Shown: positions 8,384-16,659 of the stretch, piece after piece
How positions within the stretch are numbered: the first letter of the stretch is position 1
Layout of the letters: every line of letters starts with the position of its first letter
Assembly: GCA_965229565.1 (NCBI GenBank)
Contig: OZ245888.1
Span: forward strand, 558,001-622,000
Direction of reading: 5' to 3'
Source: JANQNX01 sp040217095
Lineage (GTDB): Bacteria > Pseudomonadota > Gammaproteobacteria > Eutrophobiales > Eutrophobiaceae
Length of the DNA: 64,000 nucleotides
The notes under the pieces: model-generated
The model's input: only the letters and a program-made list of their open reading frames with translations
Told to the model about the DNA's origin: nothing
Database searches by the model: none
Program-made: the position numbers and the translations under genes

Positions 8384-9976
8384 ATGAGTGAAGCAGTCAT
8401 CCACGACGACCATCACGACCACAAGCCAACCGGCATAGGACGCTGGCTGTTTTCTACTAACCATAAAGACATCGGCACGATGTACCTGGTTTTCGCCCTG
8501 ATTATGTTATTCGTCGGCGGGGCCATGGCCATGGTGATCAGGCTTGAGTTGTTCTCGCCAGGTCTGCAGTTTGTAGACCCGCAATTTTTCAACTCCATGA
8601 CCACCGTGCATGCCCTCGTTATGATCTTCGGGGCGGTGATGCCTGCCGGTGTCGGCCTGGCCAACTGGATGATCCCGATGATGATTGGTGCGCCGGACAT
8701 GGCCATGCCACGCATGAACAACATGAGTTTCTGGATACTGCCATTCGCGTTTACCCTGTTGCTGGCAACCTTCTTCATGCCTGGTGGTGCGCCGGCCGGT
8801 GGCTGGACCATGTATCCGCCCCTGGTATTACAGCTTGGCGATGGCTTTCCGTTCCTGATCTTTGCTGTCCACTTCCTTGGCATCTCGTCCATCATGGGCG
8901 CGATTAATATCATTGCGACCGTGTTTAACATGCGTGCACCGGGCATGACCTTCATGCGTCTGCCGCTGTTTGTCTGGACCTGGATTATTACCGCATTCCT
9001 GTTGATTGCTTCCATGCCGGTTTTGGCAGGCGCAGTGACCATGCTGCTGACTGATAAGTATTTTGGCACGGCCTTCTTTAACGCCGCCGGTGGTGGTGAC
9101 CCGGTCCTGTTCCAGCACATTTTCTGGTTCTTCGGTCATCCTGAGGTGTACATCCTGGTACTCCCGTCCTTCGGTATCATCTCGCAGATTATCCCGACCT
9201 TTTCTCGTAAACCGCTGTTCGGTTACGCGTCCATGGTCTATGCAACGGCGTCAATCGCGTTCCTGTCGTTTTTCGTCTGGGCGCACCACATGTTTACCGT
9301 GGGTATGCCGCTGACCGGTGAGTTGTTCTTTATGTATGCCACCATGTCCATCGCGGTGCCTACCGGTGTCAAGATCTTCAACTGGATGGCGACCATGTGG
9401 CGTGGTTCCATGACCTTTGAAACACCAATGCTGTTTTCTATTGGCGTATTGTTCATGTTCTCAATCGGTGGTTTCTCCGGCCTGATGATGGGCATTACCC
9501 CGGTAGACTTCCAGTACCACGACACCTACTTCATCGTGGCACACTTTCATTACGTACTCGTGCCGGGAATTATCTTTGGTATTTTCGCCGGTGTTTACTA
9601 CTGGCTGCCGAAATGGACCGGGCATATGTATGACGAAACGCTCGGCAAGTGGCACTTCTGGACCTCTACGATCTCGGTCAACGTACTGTTCTTCCCGATG
9701 CACTTCATTGGCCTTGCCGGTATGCCGCGACGTATCCCGGATTACAATACCCAGTTTACCGACTGGAACCAGATTATCAGTATTGGCGGCTTTGCCTTTG
9801 GCCTGAGTCAGCTGATCCTGGTCTGGGTTGTTATCAAGTGCGTCCGTGGTGGTGAAAAAGCCACTGACCAGGTGTGGGAAGGTGCGCACGGTCTCGAGTG
9901 GACATTGTCCTCGCCGCCGCCGTTCCACAGCTTCACCACGCCGCCAAAGGTCACCGACGAAATGGCGCATTCATAG
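8384..9976 (+). CDS. coxA: Cytochrome c oxidase subunit I
   Basis: Catalytic subunit holding heme a and the heme a3-CuB site where oxygen is reduced, with 12 predicted membrane helices in 530 residues. HPEVYILVLPSFG has the CuB His, the cross-linked Tyr and the glutamate of A1-type oxidases. HHMFTVGM gives the two further CuB His residues, and DTYFIVAHFHYVL carries the heme ligands. The early VHALVMIFG has the low-spin heme His. The N-terminal His-rich stretch (HDDHHDHKP) is a small oddity. Between coxB and a 46-codon gene. Confidence 0.98.
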   Translation: MSEAVIHDDHHDHKPTGIGRWLFSTNHKDIGTMYLVFALIMLFVGGAMAMVIRLELFSPGLQFVDPQFFNSMTTVHALVMIFGAVMPAGVGLANWMIPMMIGAPDMAMPRMNNMSFWILPFAFTLLLATFFMPGGAPAGGWTMYPPLVLQLGDGFPFLIFAVHFLGISSIMGAINIIATVFNMRAPGMTFMRLPLFVWTWIITAFLLIASMPVLAGAVTMLLTDKYFGTAFFNAAGGGDPVLFQHIFWFFGHPEVYILVLPSFGIISQIIPTFSRKPLFGYASMVYATASIAFLSFFVWAHHMFTVGMPLTGELFFMYATMSIAVPTGVKIFNWMATMWRGSMTFETPMLFSIGVLFMFSIGGFSGLMMGITPVDFQYHDTYFIVAHFHYVLVPGIIFGIFAGVYYWLPKWTGHMYDETLGKWHFWTSTISVNVLFFPMHFIGLAGMPRRIPDYNTQFTDWNQIISIGGFAFGLSQLILVWVVIKCVRGGEKATDQVWEGAHGLEWTLSSPPPFHSFTTPPKVTDEMAHS

Positions 9977-9982
9977 GGCGCC

Positions 9983-10123
9983 ATGACAACGATGAGTCAA
10001 AACGGCGAACAAACCGATAACGCACAGAAGGATCTGGCGGCAAAGAACAAGCGACTGGGAATCATCCTGGGCCTTGTTGCCGCCGGCGTCTATGTCGGTT
10101 TTATTCTGTTTTACTGGAGATAG
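9983..10123 (+). CDS. Small single-helix protein, putative oxidase assembly factor
   Basis: A 46-codon frame lies exactly between coxA and ctaG: ATG six bases after the coxA stop and TAG three bases before the ctaG ATG. The product has a polar N-terminus (QNGEQTDNAQKDLAAKNK) and one membrane helix (LGIILGLVAAGVYVGFILF) ending in YWR. Short single-span proteins in this slot occur in many proteobacterial oxidase operons and have been called small assembly proteins. Tight spacing and a proper helix support a real gene. A second ATG nine bases inside is an alternative start. The function is inferred from position only. Confidence 0.7.
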   Translation: MTTMSQNGEQTDNAQKDLAAKNKRLGIILGLVAAGVYVGFILFYWR

Positions 10124-10126
10124 TTC

Positions 10127-10699
10127 ATGCAGCAGGCAGCAAACCGTACAGCCAGAAAACTCGCCTTGTTCGCGGTGGCGATGTTTGGTTTTGGCTACGC
10201 GCTGGTGCCGCTTTACGATGTGTTTTGCGAGGTTGTTGGTATCAACGGCAAGACAGGGCAAATCTCAAATGAACAGGCGGCTTCGGGTTACGTTGATATG
10301 AGCCGTATGGTAACGGTCCAGTTTGATACCAATATCAATGCCGAAATACCCTGGGAGTTTGAGGCCTTGAGCATGAACAAGCAGGTCCATCCAGGCGAGG
10401 TGGCGGAAGTCATGTTTGTCGCAGAGAACAAATCGGATCGAACAGTGGTAGGGCGCGCCGTGCCAAGCGTGGCACCAACCACTGCATCGCTGTATTTCAA
10501 TAAGACCGAGTGTTTTTGTTTTACTGAACAAACACTCGCGCCGGGGGAAAGAAAAGAAATGCCGGTACGTTTTATTGTCGACTCGGACCTGCCCGAGAAG
10601 ATAAAAATGATGACACTGTCCTATACCTTCTTTGAGACAGTGGAATCCAAGCAGGTAGCAGAAAATAATAAATCACGCTCAAGCGTAGACAATATTTAA
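10127..10699 (+). CDS. ctaG: Cytochrome c oxidase assembly protein CtaG (Cox11)
   Basis: Cox11-family copper chaperone that delivers copper to the CuB site of subunit I. It has 190 residues: a short cytoplasmic N-terminus, one membrane helix (about residues 11-31) running into VPLYDVFC, then a periplasmic immunoglobulin-like domain. The copper-binding pair is CFCF in the segment NKTECFCFTEQTLAPGE. It sits between the small protein and coxC, as is usual for this operon type. The start ATG follows the GGAGATAG sequence at the end of the preceding gene. Confidence 0.95.
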   Translation: MQQAANRTARKLALFAVAMFGFGYALVPLYDVFCEVVGINGKTGQISNEQAASGYVDMSRMVTVQFDTNINAEIPWEFEALSMNKQVHPGEVAEVMFVAENKSDRTVVGRAVPSVAPTTASLYFNKTECFCFTEQTLAPGERKEMPVRFIVDSDLPEKIKMMTLSYTFFETVESKQVAENNKSRSSVDNI

Positions 10700-10742
10700 A
10701 CAGAGAAAAAGTTAATAACTAGATTAAAGATGGGGCTTCATT

Positions 10743-11627
10743 ATGTCTGATTCACATGGTGCATATTTCATTCCTGATCCAAGCCGTTGGCCGATCGTGG
10801 GTTCAGTTGCGTTATTCGTCACTTTCATCGGGGCAGGCCTGTTATTGAATGGCGTCACGCCGGTAGTGCTTTACATTGGACTGGCCGCGGTTATTTACAT
10901 GTTTTACGGCTGGTTTTCAGACGTTATCAAGGAAAGCCTGGCGGGCAGCTACAATCACCAGGTGGATGTCAGTTTTCGCTGGGGCATGAGCTGGTTTATT
11001 TTTTCCGAAGTCATGTTCTTCGCGGCTTTTTTTGGCGCCCTGTTTTATGCTCGCGTGTTATCTGTGCCATGGTTGGGCGGCGAAGGTGCGAAGTTTACTA
11101 CCAACGAATTCCTGTGGCCTGATTTCCAGGCCGTATGGCCTCTGTTAACCACTCCGGACATGACCGGTGCAATTAGTTCACAGTTCACCGCGATCAAGGA
11201 AGTTATACCGGCCTGGGACATCCCGGCGCTCAATACCCTGATCCTGTTGACGTCTGGTGCGACTATCACGTTTGCACACTGGGCGCTGAAGAAAGAAAAA
11301 CGCAAGGCGCTGATCCTGTGGATGATTGCTACAGTTGCTCTTGGTGCCATCTTCCTTTATTTCCAGGCCTATGAATATGTTCATGCCTACAAGGATCTCG
11401 ACCTGAAATTGTCTTCCGGCATTTACGGCTCAACCTTTTTCATGTTGACCGGCTTTCACGGTTTTCACGTGTTAATGGGTGCCACCATGATCCTGATCAT
11501 TACCCTGCGTTGCATGAAAGGTCACTTTACGGCCAAGGATCATTTTGCTTTTGAAGGCGTTGCCTGGTACTGGCACTTTGTTGACGTGGTCTGGCTGGGA
11601 CTGTTTATATTCGTATACTGGATATAG
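10743..11627 (+). CDS. coxC: Cytochrome c oxidase subunit III
   Basis: Subunit III stabilises the oxidase core and proton uptake path. It has 294 residues with seven predicted membrane helices. Family segments seen are WFSDVIKES, RWGMSWFIFSEVMFFAAFFGALFYAR, LTGFHGFHVLMGA and the final GVAWYWHFVDVVWLGLFIFVYW. A weak ribosome site precedes ATG in the 43-base gap after ctaG. The gene is followed by a strong hairpin terminator, so the structural oxidase genes form one unit and the assembly genes downstream another. Confidence 0.97.
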   Translation: MSDSHGAYFIPDPSRWPIVGSVALFVTFIGAGLLLNGVTPVVLYIGLAAVIYMFYGWFSDVIKESLAGSYNHQVDVSFRWGMSWFIFSEVMFFAAFFGALFYARVLSVPWLGGEGAKFTTNEFLWPDFQAVWPLLTTPDMTGAISSQFTAIKEVIPAWDIPALNTLILLTSGATITFAHWALKKEKRKALILWMIATVALGAIFLYFQAYEYVHAYKDLDLKLSSGIYGSTFFMLTGFHGFHVLMGATMILIITLRCMKGHFTAKDHFAFEGVAWYWHFVDVVWLGLFIFVYWI

Positions 11628-11650
11628 TCAGCCAGCAGTTGGAAACAATA

Positions 11651-11678
11651 AAGGCGCTGCTTACGCAGCGCCTTTTCT
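11651..11678 (+). terminator. Rho-independent terminator after coxC
   Basis: A perfect 10-base stem (AAGGCGCTGC / GCAGCGCCTT) with a TTAC loop is followed by TTCT, 23 bases after the coxC stop. The leading A residues could let it also serve the opposing DUF2909 gene. Confidence 0.85.
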
Positions 11679-11694
11679 ATTAGGTGTCGGGCAA

Positions 11695-11919
11695 TTACTG
11701 GCCCAGTCCATGCGGTTGTATCAAGCCAAAATAATAACCAACAAACAGTAATACAAATAACAGGATTGATAGACTAACCCTGACAGTAAGCGATGTTACC
11801 AGTCGTGTTGACTTGGAGTCCGAGTCATCCTTTACAAGGAAGATAACACCTGCAGCTAGTGAGGCGAGTATCAGTAACAGTAACAGGATGATAAATGCTT
11901 TAAATAAAATTACGGCCAT
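11695..11919 (-). CDS. DUF2909 family twin-helix membrane protein
   Basis: A 74-residue protein with two hydrophobic helices (residues about 4-28 and 45-66) joined by a charged loop (VKDDSDSKSTR). This matches the DUF2909 family, which is regularly found between coxC and surf1 on the opposite strand in gammaproteobacteria. No catalytic residue is evident. It converges on coxC and diverges from the SURF1 gene. A role in oxidase biogenesis is only inferred from this conserved position. Confidence 0.75.
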   Translation of the reverse strand: MAVILFKAFIILLLLLILASLAAGVIFLVKDDSDSKSTRLVTSLTVRVSLSILLFVLLFVGYYFGLIQPHGLGQ

Positions 11920-11970
11920 AATCTGATCAATGTCTATTACTTCAGTATAACGGGCCTGTTAACCAAAGTA

Positions 11971-12726
11971 TTGCACTGTATGAACATATCGCTCGGACAA
12001 TGGTCTTTCCAGCCAGGAATTTTAACCAGCATGCTGGCGCTGGTGTTCTTTGCGTTATTTGTCCGGCTGGGCTTGTGGCAGCTGGATCGTGCTGAATACA
12101 AGGCATTGCGGTATTCAACCTTTACCGAGCGACAGCAGCAGGCGCCGGTGCGGCTTGCCGAATTACCGGGCATAAATGTCGAAGACATGCTGTGGCGAAG
12201 AGTCGAGGCAACGGGCCGGTTTGATGAATCACTGCAGGTACTGCTGGATAATCGTGTCTCAAGCAGCGAGGTCGGCTACTATGTATACACGCCGTTCCGG
12301 CTTGCAGGTTCGGAACAAACGATACTGGTTAACCGCGGCTGGGTACCGGCGCCGGCGCAAAGGAGTGAGGTGCCAGCACTGACAACAACGGAAACCACGG
12401 TGACGCTGCATGGCGAGCTGAACAAAGAGCCTAGAACCGGTATCTTGCTGGCGGAAGTCGCGCCGGAACAGGTAAAGCCCGGGGTGTACCGGGTACAAAA
12501 AATTGAGCTCGTCGAGTTAGAGGAATTGCTGGGCGTTAAACTCGCGCCATTGATACTGCGGCTTGGGCCTGGTTCGAAACATAGCTACAAAACAGAATGG
12601 GCGAAGCCCGGCTCGGATGAACAAAAGCATCGTGGTTACGCGTTTCAATGGTTTGCCTTTGCTGCAACCCTGCTCGTAATCTATGTACTAATGAACACCA
12701 AAAGAAAAACCGCAAATGAAAAGTAA
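11971..12726 (+). CDS. SURF1 family cytochrome oxidase assembly protein
   Basis: SURF1/Shy1 proteins help insert heme A into oxidase subunit I. The protein has 251 residues with a helix at each end: FQPGILTSMLALVFFALFVRLGLWQLDRAEYK at the N-terminus and FAFAATLLVIYVLM at the C-terminus. The periplasmic domain has ILVNRGWVPAP, the best known family motif, and the late GYAFQWFAFA. A second ATG nine bases in may be the true start, as neither has a good ribosome site. It overlaps the next gene by 11 bases. Confidence 0.92.
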   Translation: MHCMNISLGQWSFQPGILTSMLALVFFALFVRLGLWQLDRAEYKALRYSTFTERQQQAPVRLAELPGINVEDMLWRRVEATGRFDESLQVLLDNRVSSSEVGYYVYTPFRLAGSEQTILVNRGWVPAPAQRSEVPALTTTETTVTLHGELNKEPRTGILLAEVAPEQVKPGVYRVQKIELVELEELLGVKLAPLILRLGPGSKHSYKTEWAKPGSDEQKHRGYAFQWFAFAATLLVIYVLMNTKRKTANEK

Positions 12727-13312
12727 ACAAAAAAACACGCTTACCCTGATTGTTATTGTCGTCGCCTTTTTAGGCCCGATTGCATTCTCTTACTGGCTGA
12801 CTGGCCAGCAGGAAGTGCTGGATGCACAGGGCAATTCAAACTATGGCGACCTGGTTACACCGCTAAGGCCTGTTGATGACCTCAAGTTGCTGGACCCGGT
12901 TGCCAACCGGGAATACCAGCTACACGGCAAATGGAATCTCGTTTACGTGACAGACGTGTGCGAACAGGCATGCATGAACAACCTGTATCGCATGCGACAG
13001 ATACATATAGCCATGGACAAGCATTCCTTGCGCGTACAGCGCGTGTTGTTAATGACGCAGGCACAGTCAGCAAGCCTGATGCCGGAACTCAATGAATATG
13101 CCGGCCAGCGTGTAATCGTGGAGCCTGGCCTGGACAAGGATTTGTTGTTACGCAAATTTGAAATAGGCAATAGTGATTCGCCGATCGAGGCACAGCGGCT
13201 TTACATCATTGATCCGCTAGGTAACTTGATGATGAGTTATCCGCCTGATATTAATCCGCGCGGCATAATGAAAGATTTGAAGAAACTGTTGAAGTTCTCC
13301 AGGATTGGCTAA
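12716..13312 (+). CDS. Sco-like thioredoxin-fold membrane protein
   Basis: A 198-residue protein with one N-terminal helix (residues about 8-28) and a periplasmic domain of thioredoxin/Sco type. The strand WNLVYVTDVCEQAC holds C82 and C86 in the CxxxC spacing of Sco1 copper chaperones. At the place where Sco1 has its third copper ligand (a His just before the lydp.G strand) the sequence reads EAQRLYIIDPLGN, with no His, so copper binding as in Sco1 is doubtful and a thiol role is possible. It overlaps the SURF1 gene and precedes ctaA, which supports a part in oxidase assembly. Confidence 0.75.
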   Translation: MKSKQKNTLTLIVIVVAFLGPIAFSYWLTGQQEVLDAQGNSNYGDLVTPLRPVDDLKLLDPVANREYQLHGKWNLVYVTDVCEQACMNNLYRMRQIHIAMDKHSLRVQRVLLMTQAQSASLMPELNEYAGQRVIVEPGLDKDLLLRKFEIGNSDSPIEAQRLYIIDPLGNLMMSYPPDINPRGIMKDLKKLLKFSRIG

Positions 13313-13321
13313 CAGCTTTAT

Positions 13322-14329
13322 ATGAACAAAACGATTCTATATATCTCCCGCTTTGCCTGTGTGCTGGCGCTAATCGTAATCACGGTTGGTGCCTATACGC
13401 GGCTTTCGCACGCGGGCCTGGGTTGCCCGGACTGGCCAGGTTGTTACGGCCAGATGATTGTGCCGGCAGAAGAAGACAAGGTGCTGGCTGCCAACGAGGC
13501 GTGGCCGGAACGGCCGCTGAAGGCTGACAAGGCCTGGATTGAAATGGCCCATCGTTACGTTGCTGGTGCCCTCGGTCTTGTCATAATGTTTATCTGTTTC
13601 TACGCCTGGTTCAGGCAGCGCGATGCCTACACCCGTTGGCTCTCGACCGGTCTGTTGGCACTGGTGATATTCCAGGCATTGCTCGGCATGTGGACCGTAA
13701 CACTACTATTAAAACCGCTGGTGGTGATGTCTCACCTGCTGGGCGGAATGACTATCCTGTGCCTGTTGTACTGGCTCAGTCTTCGCCAGCAAGGGCAATT
13801 ACAGGCTGCCGCCAGGGTGTCCGTGCCGGAGATGAAACCCTGGGCCATTCTTGGCCTGCTGGTGCTGGCGCTGCAAATCAGCCTTGGTGGCTGGACCAGC
13901 ACCAATTACGCGGCACTTGCCTGCCCTGATTTCCCGACCTGTCACGGTGTTGTCTGGCCGGAGATGAATTTTAAAGAGGCATTTATACTCTGGCGCGGTC
14001 TCGGCATCGACTACGAGGGCGGTGTTCTTGATGGCCCGGCACGAACCGCGATACACATGATGCATCGCATTGGCGCCATCATCACGATACTGGTACTGGC
14101 CACGGTAGCTATCCGGGCCATCATGTTCCAGGGGGGCTTGGTCAAGTACACGGGTATGGCTATCCTGCTGGTACTGATTCTGCAGGTGTCACTGGGGATC
14201 GCCAACGTAGTCATGCACTTGCCGCTCTATATTGCGGTGGCACACAATGGGGTAGCTGCGTTATTATTGTTGACCCTTGTTACCCTGTTGCACCAGAGCA
14301 CGCCGGTAACCAAGAACATCATCAAGTAG
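13322..14329 (+). CDS. ctaA: Heme A synthase
   Basis: COX15/CtaA enzyme that oxidises the C8 methyl group of heme O to make heme A. It has 335 residues and about eight membrane helices in two four-helix halves. Conserved His residues are visible in the AHRYVAG, MSHLLGG, MMHRIGA and VAHNGVA segments. GAYTRLSHAGLGCPDWPGCYG with its Cys pair is the typical first loop, repeated as ACPDFPTCHG in the second half. It starts nine bases after the Sco-like gene and is followed eight bases later by ctaB. Confidence 0.95.
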   Translation: MNKTILYISRFACVLALIVITVGAYTRLSHAGLGCPDWPGCYGQMIVPAEEDKVLAANEAWPERPLKADKAWIEMAHRYVAGALGLVIMFICFYAWFRQRDAYTRWLSTGLLALVIFQALLGMWTVTLLLKPLVVMSHLLGGMTILCLLYWLSLRQQGQLQAAARVSVPEMKPWAILGLLVLALQISLGGWTSTNYAALACPDFPTCHGVVWPEMNFKEAFILWRGLGIDYEGGVLDGPARTAIHMMHRIGAIITILVLATVAIRAIMFQGGLVKYTGMAILLVLILQVSLGIANVVMHLPLYIAVAHNGVAALLLLTLVTLLHQSTPVTKNIIK

Positions 14330-14337
14330 GGGATTTC

Positions 14338-15246
14338 GTGCAAAACCGCTCCATTACAGAAACCATCGCCATCAGCTGGAAAGACTACTACGCGCTGTGC
14401 AAGCCGAATGTCGTCGCCCTGATAGTGTTTACGGCAGTGGTGGGCATGTTCCTCGCGGCGCCAACCATGCCGCCATGGGATGCGTTAATCTGGGGCACCA
14501 TAGGCATTGGCCTGGCCTCGGCCTCGGCGGCAGCGATAAACCACGTGGTCGATCACCGTATTGATACCATCATGGCGCGCACCATGCGGCGGCCACTGCC
14601 CAAGGGCAACGTCAGTATTGTGAACGCTATAATTTTTGCCTGGTTCCTGGGCACGATATCCATGGGCATCCTTGCCTTCCTGGTGAATCCGCTCACTGCT
14701 GCACTAACGGCCATTTCACTAATCGGATACGGGTTCATTTATTCCATGTTCCTGAAACGGGCGACCCCGCAAAACATCGTGATTGGCGGCGCCGCCGGCG
14801 CTGCTCCGCCGGTGCTCGGCTGGACCGCGGTTACCGGGTCGCTGGACCCAAATTCATTGCTGCTGTTCCTGATTATTTTCGCGTGGACGCCGCCGCATTT
14901 CTGGGCATTGGCGATATACCGCCGCGAGGAATACAAGGCCGTGGATGTGCCGATGCTGCCCGTGACCCACGGTGTCGAATACACCCGCCTGCATATCCTG
15001 CTGTACACGATCATCATGAGCATCGTCACGCTGTTACCTTACCTGGTGCAGATGTGCGGTACGTTTTACCTGGTCTGTTCAACGTTGTTGAACGCGATGT
15101 TCCTGTATTACGCCATTCGCATGCAGTTTGATCATGATGACAGGCTTGCCATGAAAACCTTTTCCTATTCCATCGTTTACCTGATGCTGTTGTTCGCGGC
15201 ATTATTGATCGATCATTACATCCCGCTTGTTGCCAGCGTTTTATAA
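14338..15246 (+). CDS. ctaB: Protoheme IX farnesyltransferase (heme O synthase)
   Basis: UbiA-superfamily prenyltransferase that adds the farnesyl chain to heme B, giving heme O for CtaA. It has 302 residues and about nine helices. The first Asp-rich motif is NHVVDHRIDTIMARTMRRPLP and the second region is YRREEYKAVDVPMLPVTHG. Start is GTG, preceded by GGGGATTTC. It ends the oxidase and heme A cluster. About 190 bases without a gene follow. Confidence 0.95.
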   Translation: MQNRSITETIAISWKDYYALCKPNVVALIVFTAVVGMFLAAPTMPPWDALIWGTIGIGLASASAAAINHVVDHRIDTIMARTMRRPLPKGNVSIVNAIIFAWFLGTISMGILAFLVNPLTAALTAISLIGYGFIYSMFLKRATPQNIVIGGAAGAAPPVLGWTAVTGSLDPNSLLLFLIIFAWTPPHFWALAIYRREEYKAVDVPMLPVTHGVEYTRLHILLYTIIMSIVTLLPYLVQMCGTFYLVCSTLLNAMFLYYAIRMQFDHDDRLAMKTFSYSIVYLMLLFAALLIDHYIPLVASVL

Positions 15247-15352
15247 CGCCGGTACTAATTTTTCAAATTATGCCATCTGCGTAACTGGTTCGTTTCCCGA
15301 TCAGCTGAATACAGTTTGTTTGTCAGGGCGTAAGTATGTCCTCTACAAGCGC

Positions 15353-15379
15353 ATGTAACCTTTTTCCGCCTGGTTACAT
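15353..15379. promoter_or_regulatory. Inverted repeat upstream of msrB, operator candidate
   Basis: Perfect 8-base arms ATGTAACC and GGTTACAT are separated by 11 bases. The dyad lies 59 bases before the msrB start, in the gap after ctaB. The spacing of half sites (about two helical turns) suits a dimeric regulator. A weak terminator is less likely because no T-run follows. I cannot name the regulator. Confidence 0.45.
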
Positions 15380-15437
15380 CTACTTTTGTGGGTGAACTCA
15401 TTCATTTAAATGAAGTCACTATTCTACGGAGTAAACA

Positions 15438-15956
15438 ATGCAACGCAGACATTTCTTATATTCATTGGCCCTTGGCCTTTCATCGGCATCCTTGCTGCAC
15501 CGGCAGCTTTTTGCACATCCGGTGGACCAGAACCTGAAGATATCACCGCTAAAGAAGTCAGATGACGAGTGGCAGTCACTGCTGTCATCGGCACAATACG
15601 ATATCCTGTTTGAAGAAGGCACAGAGCCTCCCGGTTCCAGTCCCTTAAATGAGATCAAGGACAAGGGTACGTTTGTCTGCGCCGCCTGTTACCTGCCGTT
15701 ATTTGAATCCGAGACCAAGTATGACAGCGGAACAGGTTGGCCCAGCTTTTACCAGGCCATAGATGGTCGTATAGGTACCAAGCTGGACTTGAAACTGGTT
15801 TGGCCGCGTACCGAGTACCACTGTGCGCGTTGTGGCGGTCACCAGGGGCACGTGTTTGAAGATGGTCCCGAGCCGACCGGTTTGCGTTACTGCAATAATG
15901 GCCTCGCCCTGGAGTTCATTCCTGAAAACAAACCGCTACCCGCGCTGAGAACCTGA
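15438..15956 (+). CDS. msrB: Exported peptide methionine (R)-S-oxide reductase
   Basis: MsrB repairs the R form of methionine sulfoxide. An N-terminal Tat-like signal (MQRRHFLYSLALGLSSASLL, cleavage perhaps after LFAHP) predicts a periplasmic enzyme, unlike cytosolic E. coli MsrB. The zinc sites are CAAC and CARCGGHQGHVF, the substrate segment is SGTGWPSFY, and the catalytic Cys is in RYCNNG. Length is 172 residues. ACGGAGTAAACA precedes the ATG as a good ribosome site. It is followed one base later by msrA, which also has a signal peptide, so the two form a periplasmic repair pair. Confidence 0.93.
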   Translation: MQRRHFLYSLALGLSSASLLHRQLFAHPVDQNLKISPLKKSDDEWQSLLSSAQYDILFEEGTEPPGSSPLNEIKDKGTFVCAACYLPLFESETKYDSGTGWPSFYQAIDGRIGTKLDLKLVWPRTEYHCARCGGHQGHVFEDGPEPTGLRYCNNGLALEFIPENKPLPALRT

Positions 15957-15957
15957 C

Positions 15958-16551
15958 GTGTTGCGCTGTATTCTCGCTATATTATTAACGCTATCAGCGG
16001 CCATGGCCCACGCTGAAACGAAGGTAGCCGTGTTTGCCGGAGGTTGCTTCTGGTGCATGGAGCCACCCTACGACAAACTGGATGGTGTAATCAGTACGAT
16101 CTCCGGCTATACCGGCGGCCACACGGAAAACCCGACCTACAAGCAAACCAGTACCGGCACCACCGGTCATTACGAAGCACTGCAGGTCACTTATGATTCA
16201 ACAAAGGTCAGTTACAAAACACTGCTGGACGTATTCTGGAAGAATATCGATCCGTTTAACGATTCAGGACAGTTTTGTGATCGTGGTCCGCAATACCTTT
16301 CGGCCATCTTTTACCTGGATGACGAACAAAAGGAATTAGCAGAGGCAAGTAAACAGTCTTTACAGGAAAAGTTTACTGCTAAAAATAAAATCGTGACGCC
16401 GATACTACCGGCCAGTAAGTTTTATGTCGCCGAGGAATACCACCAGGATTATTACGAGAAAAACCCGGTACGCTACAAGTATTATCGTTTCAGTTGCGGT
16501 CGTGATAAACGGTTGGAAGAAGTGCAGTCCCTGCTTAAATCAAATAGTTAA
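15958..16551 (+). CDS. msrA: Exported peptide methionine (S)-S-oxide reductase
   Basis: MsrA repairs the S form of methionine sulfoxide. It has 197 residues beginning with a cleavable signal (LRCILAILLTLSAAMAHAE), then the catalytic motif GGCFWCMEPPYDKL and the family segments GYTGGHTENPTY and YHQDYYEKNP. The first Cys of GCFWC is the nucleophile. Translation starts at GTG (or the adjacent TTG), one base after the msrB stop, which argues for coupling. With msrB it likely protects periplasmic proteins, perhaps the oxidase just upstream, but that link is inference. Confidence 0.93.
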   Translation: MLRCILAILLTLSAAMAHAETKVAVFAGGCFWCMEPPYDKLDGVISTISGYTGGHTENPTYKQTSTGTTGHYEALQVTYDSTKVSYKTLLDVFWKNIDPFNDSGQFCDRGPQYLSAIFYLDDEQKELAEASKQSLQEKFTAKNKIVTPILPASKFYVAEEYHQDYYEKNPVRYKYYRFSCGRDKRLEEVQSLLKSNS

Positions 16552-16659
16552 TTAATTCTTACCGAAGTTGCCTGTCCGGTGACTGTTCCGGCATAGGTAT
16601 TTTCCGTTAATGCTGTTATCTTTGGTAGCCGAATTTTCCAGGCTCTAAATATTACTAAC

